Shown here: positions 43,596-52,092 of the stretch, piece by piece | How positions within the stretch are numbered: the first letter of the stretch is position 1 | Layout of the letters: each line of letters begins with the position of its first letter | Assembly (NCBI RefSeq): GCF_015207425.1 | Contig: NZ_JADEWZ010000020.1 | Location: forward strand, 1 to 64,000 | Direction: 5' to 3' | From: Lusitaniella coriacea LEGE 07157 | GTDB taxonomy: Bacteria; Cyanobacteriota; Cyanobacteriia; Cyanobacteriales; Spirulinaceae | Length of the DNA: 64,000 nt | The notes under the pieces: generated by a model | Seen by the model: the letters and a program-made list of their open reading frames with translations, nothing else | The model's database searches: none | What the model was told of the DNA's origin: nothing | Position numbers and translations under genes: made by a program

Positions 43596-44474
43596 TCATA
43601 GACTACCTTTATAAATATCTTCAAAAAAAACAAAATAATCAAAGAAAGTATGTAATTGATATATTGTATAACTGTCCATATTTTTGCGGTCTAGATAGTA
43701 ATTAAAAACTCGAGAGAAACGATTAAAACTCAATATTGATTGGTATTGCTTTTCTAACTTCTTTCTTTGTTTTCTTCGTTCTGCCTTACATAAGGTACTG
43801 GCAATCAATTTAAAATTTATCCATAGATATTTATATTCTGTCTCTATCCGAATTACCTCATAAGAATCTCGCTTTAATTGTTCTAAACAGTTATATATTG
43901 GTTGTAATAAGATATTTGATTTTTCTCCATTGCCCTCTATCTCTATTGGTAACAAATCAATGACAGCCCATCTTGTAAAACAGACATCACTAGACATCAT
44001 AGAATCAATCAACTCCCAATAATTGTCTAATCCCAACCATTGCATTTCACAGAATAGCCTAGATAAAATCAAAGGATCGGTATCTTGTAAGTAATAAAAA
44101 GCTTTCTTTAAAGCAGAAATGCTATTGTGGCTGCAAGTTTTTCCTAATGTATAGATGGCATCCTTGACAGTATTACGATCGCTGGAAGAAAGTAAGCTTT
44201 CAAGAGTTTTGACAATTAAAGATTTTGGATATTTTTCTCTGAATTCCGTCAATTCACTATAACGATTTCCACATACTACTAAGTCTCGAACGATAAAACA
44301 AGTCTCACTTATTTTATTTCGATCTTGAGATTTGAGCAACCGACAAAGACTTTCTTCTAATTCAGCAAAAGACAAGTTATTGACAATGTTAACCAAGTAA
44401 TCGAGATCGAGAGAATCACCATACTTTTTTATATTATCAATAACAATATTTTCTTTGGTTTGCATGATATTCAA
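43596..44474 (-). CDS. HEAT-like protein inserted in the mrp operon
   Basis: The 292-residue protein is helical, with degenerate HEAT-like units: LLKSQDRNKISETCFIVRDL, LLSSSDRNTVKDAIYTLG and FCEMQWLGLDNYWELI style segments, which recall cyanobacterial HEAT proteins of unknown role. No membrane segment. It is clearly richer in AT than mrp genes and lies between mrpG and the DUF4040 gene, where no extra gene is expected. It might be a late insertion. Gaps of 57 and 84 bases separate it from its neighbours. Confidence 0.75.
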   Translation of the reverse strand: MNIMQTKENIVIDNIKKYGDSLDLDYLVNIVNNLSFAELEESLCRLLKSQDRNKISETCFIVRDLVVCGNRYSELTEFREKYPKSLIVKTLESLLSSSDRNTVKDAIYTLGKTCSHNSISALKKAFYYLQDTDPLILSRLFCEMQWLGLDNYWELIDSMMSSDVCFTRWAVIDLLPIEIEGNGEKSNILLQPIYNCLEQLKRDSYEVIRIETEYKYLWINFKLIASTLCKAERRKQRKKLEKQYQSILSFNRFSRVFNYYLDRKNMDSYTIYQLHTFFDYFVFFEDIYKGSL

Positions 44475-44558
44475 TCACTATTTACATCAATTTTTTTGTA
44501 TATTCAAAACTTTATTTCCTTTTTTATCTCATTGAAAAAACTGTTCTGATGTTAAGTT

Positions 44559-44876
44559 TCATTCCTCAACCCAACCGACTTCATCTGTTGAGTGAGAAGA
44601 ACGAATATTCTTTCCACTACTAGAACAGTACGCCAAGACATATCCTAAAACTGTGTTCCAAATTGCTAAAGTAATAATCGCCAGGAGTAACAAAGGCCAT
44701 TCATTCGGTATTTTGAGCAACAAACCAATGACAATCGTCATCGAACCCAAAGTATCGGCAACAGAAAGGCTGTGGAGTTTGAATAAAACCGAACGATTTC
44801 CAACTAACGGGAATGTTCCCCAAAACCAGAAGATAATCCCAACAACAATCAAGCCATAACTTAAAATATCAATCAT
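44559..44876 (-). CDS. mrpG: Mrp antiporter subunit G
   Basis: The 105-residue protein has three membrane helices (about 5-25, 41-60, 62-85) and the family pattern LVGNRSVLFKLHSLSVADTLGS. MrpG is a small structural subunit of the Na+/H+ antiporter. It overlaps mrpF by four bases (ATGA). The order mrpE-F-G is the standard one. Confidence 0.9.
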   Translation of the reverse strand: MIDILSYGLIVVGIIFWFWGTFPLVGNRSVLFKLHSLSVADTLGSMTIVIGLLLKIPNEWPLLLLAIITLAIWNTVLGYVLAYCSSSGKNIRSSHSTDEVGWVEE

Positions 44877-45124
44877 ATTTCATTCAACCCCTTAATTAGA
44901 TGTGCTAATAGCATTAATCCTGCTTCCCCAACACTGAGGATGATGACGGCAACAACTCCAATCGACCAATCATCTCGCAATACGGAAATAACGAGCATCA
45001 TGATTGAAGTCTTTGTGGCAATACTGGCGAAAGCAAGAACTTTTTGCCAGATATCATTATCCTGCCAAGCCTCATAAATTGGGATGAGTAAAGCCAAAAT
45101 CATGGCAATTAGAATTGAGTCCAT
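44873..45124 (-). CDS. mrpF: Mrp antiporter subunit F
   Basis: The 83-residue protein has three membrane helices, starting MDSILIAMILALLIPIYEAW, with TKTSIMMLVISVLRDDW in the middle. The length and order are typical of MrpF. It overlaps mrpG by four bases and follows mrpE after a 36-base gap. Confidence 0.87.
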   Translation of the reverse strand: MDSILIAMILALLIPIYEAWQDNDIWQKVLAFASIATKTSIMMLVISVLRDDWSIGVVAVIILSVGEAGLMLLAHLIKGLNEI

Positions 45125-45160
45125 CTTTTCTTCTTTTAAGTTTATAAATCAATGATGATT

Positions 45161-45595
45161 TTACCTCGTCTCCCTATCCCCCTGTCTCACCGTATTCCTT
45201 CGCTTTCGTTTGACTCTGTGAACTTCATACCAACCATTTTCATGGTATTTGGTGACAATTGTTTTTGGGGTAAAAGTAATCAAAAAGATATCTAAAAATA
45301 CAAGTCCCGGCGTTCTACAAGGTTTGACTCTTTCCTGAACAATATCTTCGTGGTTGTGGGGACGAAGCATGATTTCTATTGCTTCCATATAAGCTTGGGG
45401 AATCGCAATAATAATTTCCCACAATACTCGCAACCAATCTTTTAATGCACTGGGTGATGTTGCACCGCGAGGTAACAATAGCGCGATCGCGACACCGATG
45501 ATAATATTGGACAAACTGAAGTCAGCGGTAAGCAAGAACCAGATTGCCAATCGAAGGATTATGTTAAGATACGCGATCGCGTCCATACTATCCAA
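45161..45595 (-). CDS. mrpE: Mrp antiporter subunit E
   Basis: The 144-residue protein has an N-terminal pair of membrane helices (about 8-42), then the conserved EIIIAIPQAYMEAIEIMLRP stretch and the TPGLVFLDIFLITFTP loop, as in MrpE. Its start overlaps the end of the second mrpD by 37 bases; a Met three codons later (45586) is an equally likely start. The C-terminus is basic. Confidence 0.9.
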   Translation of the reverse strand: MDSMDAIAYLNIILRLAIWFLLTADFSLSNIIIGVAIALLLPRGATSPSALKDWLRVLWEIIIAIPQAYMEAIEIMLRPHNHEDIVQERVKPCRTPGLVFLDIFLITFTPKTIVTKYHENGWYEVHRVKRKRRNTVRQGDRETR

Positions 45596-47049
45596 AAAAG
45601 TAAAATTAACATCAAACTCATTACCCCAATCAGATGATCGAATTTCTCAACCGCACGAGGTAACTTAATTGTTAGCTTTTTGATAATCAAGAGATAGATC
45701 GTCCAACCTATTGCAATGGTTATCAACGGTTTGACAATATTTTTTAGAGTATAAGCTTCATAATACACAAAGTTTGCGACAATTAATCCACCCAGTAAAA
45801 TAATCATCGCCAACCAAAAACCGAGTGGTAGTTTTTTTCCTACTTTGCTTTCAGTCTCAATCTCTCTGTCTCGGTTTAATGCTAGTTTTTGATGGGGGAG
45901 AAAGATGAATTTAGCGAAGGAAATTGCCGTTCCCAATGCAGCAATATTCATAGCAACAACTTGCCACGGCAAAAAATTCTTTGCGGTTAAAACTTTTGCA
46001 CCAAATCCGGAGAGTAGGGGAAAGCCAGAGATTGAAAAACTTGCGATAACTAAAGCAATCCAAATTTTCGTATCAATAGGATTATATTGTAATTCTTTAA
46101 AGTTACGGCTGGGTAAAACACCCGCAATTAAAAATAGTGCAGATTTAACCAAACCGTGAGTCAAAGCATAAAAACCACCCACAACAGGTGCAGCAAGAAC
46201 AAACCCTAATTGAGAAATGGTGTGAAATGCCAACATTCGCTTGGTATCTTTTTCAAAGATGGCATACCCAACGCCTAAGAGTGCCGTACTCACCCCAAAA
46301 AACCTCACGATGGGGTCGATTTCTTCTAACATTAACGCACAGCGAACGAGGGGAAATACCGCCGCTTTTACCACAACTCCCGACAGCATTGCCGAGACTG
46401 GACTTTCAGATTCTGAGTGGGTTAGAGGCAACCACAATCCCGATACAAAGATTCCCCCTTTTACTAATAATCCCAGAAAAATGAGCGCGATCGCTTCTGG
46501 CGGAGAACCGCGCAACCCAACAAAGTTAAAAGAATGATGAGCTTGATAAACGAGTACTGCCCCTACCAGATAAAATAGCATTGCCGTATTGCTAACAAAT
46601 AGGTAACGCAATCCCACCCAAATTGAGCGATCTGTGCGAGGATAAGTAATTAATAGAAATGAGGCAACACCAATGACTTCTAATGCCACATACAAGCTAA
46701 CAAAATCTTCACAGATAAATGTGGCATTGACACTACCATGCAGCATAATAGCTTGCATATAAAAGAATGCTGTCCTGCCACTTTGCCAACAGTAAAGAAT
46801 AACGGCGGCGGTGACTAAAGTATTGGTTAAAATAAAAAAGCTACTCAGTTGGTCTATTGTTAAACTAACACCAAAGCTATCGAGTAGTTGTATCTTTAGA
46901 GGCGAATCTTCTAAAAAGACTTGTACGGCGTAAGCCGCAGATAATAATGTAATCCCTAATGCAAGAAAACGATCGAGTTTAGGAAGTAAATAAATAATAA
47001 ACCCAATAAAAAAGGGGAATGCCAACCACGCGATCGTAAAATTAGTCAT
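45559..47049 (-). CDS. mrpD: Mrp antiporter subunit D, second copy
   Basis: This 496-residue proton-translocating subunit has about 14 membrane helices and belongs to the NuoL/M/N family. The first 320 residues or so are nearly identical to the other mrpD at 47217 (long shared runs such as LALGITLLSAAYAVQVFLED and SPVSAMLSGVVVKAAVFPLV), with the key Lys and His of the channel conserved. The last 170 residues differ strongly. This pattern suggests either gene conversion of the N-terminal part or rapid change in the tail. Two mrpD genes are known in other cyanobacterial mrp operons. A piece of mrpC precedes it. Confidence 0.92.
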   Translation of the reverse strand: MTNFTIAWLAFPFFIGFIIYLLPKLDRFLALGITLLSAAYAVQVFLEDSPLKIQLLDSFGVSLTIDQLSSFFILTNTLVTAAVILYCWQSGRTAFFYMQAIMLHGSVNATFICEDFVSLYVALEVIGVASFLLITYPRTDRSIWVGLRYLFVSNTAMLFYLVGAVLVYQAHHSFNFVGLRGSPPEAIALIFLGLLVKGGIFVSGLWLPLTHSESESPVSAMLSGVVVKAAVFPLVRCALMLEEIDPIVRFFGVSTALLGVGYAIFEKDTKRMLAFHTISQLGFVLAAPVVGGFYALTHGLVKSALFLIAGVLPSRNFKELQYNPIDTKIWIALVIASFSISGFPLLSGFGAKVLTAKNFLPWQVVAMNIAALGTAISFAKFIFLPHQKLALNRDREIETESKVGKKLPLGFWLAMIILLGGLIVANFVYYEAYTLKNIVKPLITIAIGWTIYLLIIKKLTIKLPRAVEKFDHLIGVMSLMLILLFWIVWTRSRILT

Positions 47050-47118
47050 GACGTATTACTATTTTTTGTGACACTCATTCCTAAAGTAGGATTATTCTTT
47101 GCTTTCTTCATCGCGTCG
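47046..47118 (-). pseudogene. Remnant of the mrpC 3' end
   Basis: Read on the minus strand, these bases translate to AMKKAKNNPTLGMSVTKNSN and end in a TGA overlapping the mrpD ATG (ATGA). The true mrpC at 48668 ends VMKLAKDNPTLETSEIEKNN and also meets mrpD by ATGA. The match in sequence and junction shows that a tandem duplication covered the mrpC end plus mrpD, and that the mrpC piece has decayed. No start codon or ribosome site for an intact protein is present. Confidence 0.68.
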
Positions 47119-47216
47119 ATCGAGATTATTGATTCATGCACAACCTTAAGAATAAATTATCTGAGGGATCCAAAGCAAGTAATTTATTTTCGATCGAGTC
47201 TTTTGAAGGAAAAGTA

Positions 47217-48671
47217 TTATACTTGCAAGATCCAGAAGACTAGAATTAACATTAGACTCATAATTCCAATCAGATGGTCAAATGTTTCCATTTTTCGTGG
47301 CAGTGTAATGGAAAGCTTTTTGAGAATCAAAAGATATCCCAACCAACCAATCGCTATAGTTGCTAGTGGTTTGATGAGATTAAAGTAGGTATAAGCTTCG
47401 TAATAAAAAGCATTTGCTAAAATCAACCCACTCAATAAAATAGTCATCGCCCACCAAAAACCAGACGATATTTTCTTGTGGTTCTTGTCAAGACTTGTTT
47501 CAAGAGGTTTTTTATGGGGCAAGAAAATGAATTTCGCAAATGTTATAACTGTCCCAAGCGCAGCAATATTTATGGGAATTACTTGCCAAGGCTCTAGATT
47601 TTTCATGGTCAATACTTTGGAACTAAACCCAGACAATAAGGGAAATCCAGAAATTGATAAGCTAGCAACGACTAAAACCACCATTATGTTTTTAGCAATC
47701 GCCAAATTCCTTAATTCTTCAAAATCACGACTGGGTAAAATACCCGAAATGAGAAATAGTGCGGATTTCACTAAACCGTGAGTCAAAGCATAAAAACCAC
47801 CAACAACAGGTGCAGCAAGAACAAAACCTAATTGAGAGATCGTGCTAAATGCCAGAGTGCGTTTGGTATCTTTTTCAAAGATGGCATACCCAACGCCCAA
47901 GAGTGCTGTACTTACCCCAAAAAACCTCACGATGGGGTCAATTTCTTCCAACATCAACGCACAACGAACAAGGGGGAATACCGCCGCTTTCACCACGACT
48001 CCCGACAGCATCGCCGAGACTGGACTTTCAGATTCTGAGTGGGTTAGAGGTAACCACAATCCCGATACAAAGATTCCCCCTTTTGCTAATAATCCCAGAA
48101 AAATGAGCGCGATCGCTTCTGGCGGAGAACCGCGCAACCCAGCAAAGTTAAAAGAATGATGGGCTTTATAAACTAAGATTGCCCCGACTAGATAAAATAG
48201 CATTGCCGTATTGCTAACAAATAGGTAACGCAATCCCACCCAAATCGAGCGATCTGTGCGAGGATAAGTGATTAGCAGAAACGCTGCAACACTAATTACT
48301 TCCAATGCCACATACAAGCTAATAAAATCTTCACAGATAAATGTGGCATTGACGCTACCATGCAGCATAATAGCTTGCATATAAAAGAATGCTGTCCTGC
48401 CACTTTGCCAACAGTAAAGAATAACGGCGGTGGTGACTAAGGCATTGGTTAAAATAAAAAAGCCACTCAGTTGGTCTATTGCTAAATTAACACCAAAGCT
48501 ATCGAGTAGTTGTATCTTTAGAGGCGAATCTTCTAAAAAGACTTGTACGGCGTAAGCCGCAGATAATAATGTAATCCCTAATGCAAGAAAACGATCGAGT
48601 TTGGGAACTAAATAAATAACAAACCCAATGAAAAGGGGGAGTGCCAACCAAGCGATCGTAAAATTAGTCAT
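47217..48671 (-). CDS. mrpD: Mrp antiporter subunit D, first copy
   Basis: The 484-residue paralog of the gene at 45559, with about 14 membrane helices. It overlaps mrpC by four bases (ATGA). Conserved features are LTHSESESPVSAMLSGVVVK and EKDTKRTLAFSTISQLGFV. Its first 320 residues are almost the same as the second copy, while the C-terminal 160 are different. In Mrp complexes, MrpD is one of two proton-pumping antiporter-like subunits, and the cyanobacterial doubling may replace the missing large MrpA. A gap of 167 bases, with the mrpC remnant, precedes the second copy. Confidence 0.93.
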   Translation of the reverse strand: MTNFTIAWLALPLFIGFVIYLVPKLDRFLALGITLLSAAYAVQVFLEDSPLKIQLLDSFGVNLAIDQLSGFFILTNALVTTAVILYCWQSGRTAFFYMQAIMLHGSVNATFICEDFISLYVALEVISVAAFLLITYPRTDRSIWVGLRYLFVSNTAMLFYLVGAILVYKAHHSFNFAGLRGSPPEAIALIFLGLLAKGGIFVSGLWLPLTHSESESPVSAMLSGVVVKAAVFPLVRCALMLEEIDPIVRFFGVSTALLGVGYAIFEKDTKRTLAFSTISQLGFVLAAPVVGGFYALTHGLVKSALFLISGILPSRDFEELRNLAIAKNIMVVLVVASLSISGFPLLSGFSSKVLTMKNLEPWQVIPINIAALGTVITFAKFIFLPHKKPLETSLDKNHKKISSGFWWAMTILLSGLILANAFYYEAYTYFNLIKPLATIAIGWLGYLLILKKLSITLPRKMETFDHLIGIMSLMLILVFWILQV

Positions 48672-49003
48672 GGCGTATTATTCTTTTCGATTTCGCTAGT
48701 TTCCAAAGTGGGATTATCCTTTGCTAACTTCATGACTCCCACCAACATTAAAGCTTGAATAGAAAAACCAATCACAATTGCCGTCAAGATAACTGCTTGA
48801 GGAACGGGATCAGAATAAACCACATCATTAGCACTAGAAGCAATGGGGGTAAACAAACCATCTCGCGATGCAATTAGCACGTAATAGGCGACAACTCCCG
48901 TACTCATGATATCCATCGAGATAATTTTCATCACTAGATTTTTTTTGAAAATGATGCCAAAAAATCCGGAAAAAATGGTGATGAAGACAAAAGCTTCTAA
49001 CAT
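48668..49003 (-). CDS. mrpC: Mrp antiporter subunit C
   Basis: The 111-residue NuoK-like protein has three membrane helices (about 3-20, 27-50, 72-92), with DPVPQAVILTAIVIGFSIQALML as the conserved third helix. It is the first mrp gene here, 88 bases after bicA on the same strand, and overlaps mrpD by four bases. No strong ribosome site. Confidence 0.9.
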   Translation of the reverse strand: MLEAFVFITIFSGFFGIIFKKNLVMKIISMDIMSTGVVAYYVLIASRDGLFTPIASSANDVVYSDPVPQAVILTAIVIGFSIQALMLVGVMKLAKDNPTLETSEIEKNNTP

Positions 49004-49091
49004 AAGAAAATCATCGAAATTGCTATCAAAAAAGATCTTCGATTAACCTAGGGAGTTTATCTCTCTGAGCTAATCGAAGCGTGTTGGGAAA

Positions 49092-50786
49092 TCAACCAAT
49101 CGCTTGGGGATTGACTGAGCTTCCACTGAACTCCATCACGTGTTCGTCTACATAGTTTACAGCTTGTCTGAGCGCTGTCACGCGATCGCGCATGATATTT
49201 TCATCGGGTATACGTTCCATGACACCCATTTTCCGCAGGCGTTTCTCCGCTTGTCCGCTAATACCAACTAGAAATACCTGACGATCTTTTTCTATAGCTT
49301 CTTTAATTGCATTTTCTAATGCCAAAGAAGACGTGACACCTAAAATGGGTACTTCAGATAAATCCAAAACTAAGGCTTGATAAGCATTAATCAAATTGTG
49401 TTCGCGAGAGATTGCTTTAGCTACTCCAAAAATCATCGGACCGCTAAGATAAAACAAAAGGACACGACCATTCGCTTGTTCTAATAACTCTTTTTCTTCT
49501 GGGTTAAGCTCAATTTCTTCATCATCGTAGGTTACTGCTTTGACTTTATCGGCACGATGATTAGAAAGGCGTTCAATAGTGAGAACGTTAGCAACAAAAA
49601 CCCCAACACCTACAGCAACAATTAAATCGACAAAAACCGTTAGTGCAATTACCCCATACATAATCGATGCAGCTTTAGGGGAGATTTTATGAGCGCGCTT
49701 GAGGAAACCCCAGTCAACAATATCGATACCCACTTTCAGAGCAATACCCGCCAAAACTGCAAGGGGAATACCCTCAAGATATTGACTCAATCCCAAAACG
49801 ACTACTAGCAAAAGTAGAGCGCGAGTCAAACCTGAAATAGCGGTTCTTGCACCTGTTTGAATGTTGACGACCGTACCCATTGTTGCGCCAGCACCAGCAA
49901 TTCCACCAAATAAACCAGAAACCAAGTTACCAATTCCTTGACCGATTAATTCTTTATTGGACTCGTGTTCGGTGCGAGTTAAACTGTCTGCGACAAGAGA
50001 AGTGAGTAGTGCATCAATACACCCCAACATTGCCAAAACCAAAGCGTCAACCAACATGGTTTGAAGTTGAGGTGGACTAAACGTTGGCATTTGTAAGCTG
50101 GGTAAACCAACCGAAATCTCTCCAATTCGACGAATCTCTGCATCCCCAAATAAGAATATTGCCATTAAAGTACCGACAATTAATGCAAGTAACTGCGGTG
50201 GCATATATTTCTTGAATTTGGAAGGATAGAAGAGCAGAATGGCAACTGTTAAACCCGCTAATAGCGTTTCGAGAGGATTAATCCCCGCAATCAGATTTGG
50301 TATGTTTTGTACTGTGCCAATTACCCCACCTTTTGGACTATCCTGTCCGAGAAAAGGCGCAATTTGGAGAATGATTAGAATTACCCCAATTCCCGACATG
50401 AATCCCGATATCACGGTGTAGGGCATTAAGGTAACGTATCGCCCTAATTTTAAAAGCCCAAAAATGATTTGAAAAACCCCAGCTAGCATGACGACGGTAA
50501 ATGCCATTGCCAAACCATTTTCAGGATTAGCTGCTGTTAGACTGGCAATCACTGCGGTCATCACCACCGTCATTGGGCCCGTCGGTTCTGAAATTAGAGT
50601 TGGAGTACCGCCAAAAAGAGCAGCAAAAAAGCCAACTAAAATTGCTCCCCACAGACCAGCAGAAGCTCCCGCACCAGAAGCAACCCCGAAGGTCAAAGCC
50701 ATTGGTAAGGCGATAACCGCAGCAGTAATCCCGCCGAAGATATCGCCTTTTACGTTTCTGAAATGAATCTTGTTTGTAACTGCCAT
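49092..50786 (-). CDS. bicA: SulP family Na+-dependent bicarbonate transporter BicA
   Basis: BicA takes up HCO3- with Na+ and is a main part of the cyanobacterial carbon concentrating mechanism. The 564-residue protein has a membrane domain of 14 segments (about 1-400; SEPTGPMTVVMTAVIAS, GAGATMGTVVNIQTGARTAISG) and a C-terminal STAS domain (about 430-550; LDLSEVPILGVTSSLALENA). The overall pattern agrees with cyanobacterial BicA and not with sulfate-type SulP. It is upstream of mrp on the same strand, and Mrp would remove the Na+ that enters; the linkage makes functional sense. The start lacks a clear ribosome site. Confidence 0.9.
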   Translation of the reverse strand: MAVTNKIHFRNVKGDIFGGITAAVIALPMALTFGVASGAGASAGLWGAILVGFFAALFGGTPTLISEPTGPMTVVMTAVIASLTAANPENGLAMAFTVVMLAGVFQIIFGLLKLGRYVTLMPYTVISGFMSGIGVILIILQIAPFLGQDSPKGGVIGTVQNIPNLIAGINPLETLLAGLTVAILLFYPSKFKKYMPPQLLALIVGTLMAIFLFGDAEIRRIGEISVGLPSLQMPTFSPPQLQTMLVDALVLAMLGCIDALLTSLVADSLTRTEHESNKELIGQGIGNLVSGLFGGIAGAGATMGTVVNIQTGARTAISGLTRALLLLVVVLGLSQYLEGIPLAVLAGIALKVGIDIVDWGFLKRAHKISPKAASIMYGVIALTVFVDLIVAVGVGVFVANVLTIERLSNHRADKVKAVTYDDEEIELNPEEKELLEQANGRVLLFYLSGPMIFGVAKAISREHNLINAYQALVLDLSEVPILGVTSSLALENAIKEAIEKDRQVFLVGISGQAEKRLRKMGVMERIPDENIMRDRVTALRQAVNYVDEHVMEFSGSSVNPQAIG

Positions 50787-51427
50787 TGTGAAAATCTAAA
50801 ATGTGATTTAGGTACACTTTGTTTTGTATTTAAGCTTGAATTTCCTAGATCTCGAATTCATAGATACAAATTCAATTGATAACCATAGAAATGCAGATTT
50901 GGTAAGCAGCCCAAACCACAAATTTATACAGCTAGTACAGCTAGGAAGTTCCCCCAATCCAAAACAAGAATGCAGAAAAAGCTAAAGCAAGCTTTTGAAA
51001 GTTTTTATTTTCATAAAGATTGACTCAAACCATCGCTAATTTTGAAAGGGTTCTGAAACAGCCTGCTATCAAACTAAACAGGAAGAAACCTTCTTTCCTT
51101 AGAACTAGGTCGAGTTTTAATCTGCTATTGAAAATGTTTGATTGATTTCGATCTACTGTCTAATTCTACAGGAATAATGAAATAAATCTATATTTTCAAC
51201 TTGAAGTTTCTTAATCCGATCGCTAATTTGAGGGGACGTGTGGTTTCTTATCGTAATCAAGTAAACATTCCGCGTGCTGCCTTTGGGCAGAACTGATTCT
51301 CGCCAAATAGTAGAGCTGAAGGCTGAATATTTACTGTTAATCTGCCTTTTACCTAAAATTTACCTTGACCTTTTAATCTAGCTCAAGGCGAAGTTGTATC
51401 GTAAAGGCGGTAAGCCTTGCAGTTTTT
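50787..51427. other. Long intergenic region upstream of bicA
   Basis: About 640 AT-rich bases between the divergent bicA and Crp/Fnr genes. No gene or repeat from the listed families is seen. TCAATTGATA at about 50873 is a short palindrome. This region should contain the bicA-mrp promoter and its carbon-responsive control sites, but I cannot place them. No RNA gene is recognised. Confidence 0.4.
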
Positions 51428-52051
51428 ATGTTCCTGAGCGATCGCGCAACCCCAAAAATTTCTCAAGCTGAAGAACCCCAACTACACTTTTATCAAAAAG
51501 GAGAACAAATCCCCCTGATGACCCAAGGGATTTGGCAAGTCTATCGAGGTTGGGTGCAACTGGGAACCACTCACGCGAATGGCGAAGACGTTTTGCTCGG
51601 TTGGGCTTCCCCTTCAACCTTTTTCGGACAATGGCTCACTGACTTAACCCTATACGAAGCGAAAGGGCTTTCCGATGTGTACCTGCGCTGGTACTTCCTC
51701 AGCGAAATCGAATCCTCACCTCACCTCGCTCAATCCCTTGCGACACAGCTCAGTCGCCGCTTGCGACAAACTGAAGCCCTGTTGGCAATTGCAGGACAAC
51801 GCCGCGTTGAAGAGCGTTTAACCCAACTCCTCCTTTTGCTCAAAGCGGAATTAGGTCAACCCGTCTCAGAAGGAACCCGCTTACCTGTGCGCCTCACCCA
51901 TCAAACCCTTGCCACCGCCATTGGGACGACTCGCGTAACCATTACCCGACTGTTGGGCAAACTCCAGCGCAATCATCATCTTCTCCTCGATCGCGATCGC
52001 CATATTATCCTTAACGATTCAAAATTTGCCGAGTTAGGTTCCAAGTTGTAA
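51428..52051 (+). CDS. Crp/Fnr family transcription regulator
   Basis: The 207-residue protein has a reduced cyclic-nucleotide-like sensor (about 20-100) and a C-terminal winged helix (about 130-200) with RLTHQTLATAIGTTRVTITRLLGKLQ as recognition region. The sensor has no typical cNMP-binding RxA motif and no four-Cys Fe-S site, so its ligand is unknown. The length is a little short compared with NtcA and it lacks the NtcA signature. The divergent bicA start is 640 bases away; control of bicA is possible but not shown. Confidence 0.87.
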   Translation: MFLSDRATPKISQAEEPQLHFYQKGEQIPLMTQGIWQVYRGWVQLGTTHANGEDVLLGWASPSTFFGQWLTDLTLYEAKGLSDVYLRWYFLSEIESSPHLAQSLATQLSRRLRQTEALLAIAGQRRVEERLTQLLLLLKAELGQPVSEGTRLPVRLTHQTLATAIGTTRVTITRLLGKLQRNHHLLLDRDRHIILNDSKFAELGSKL

Positions 52052-52092
52052 GCTAAGACTCGATCGCCCTTCTATCGATTGGGAGTAAAGCC

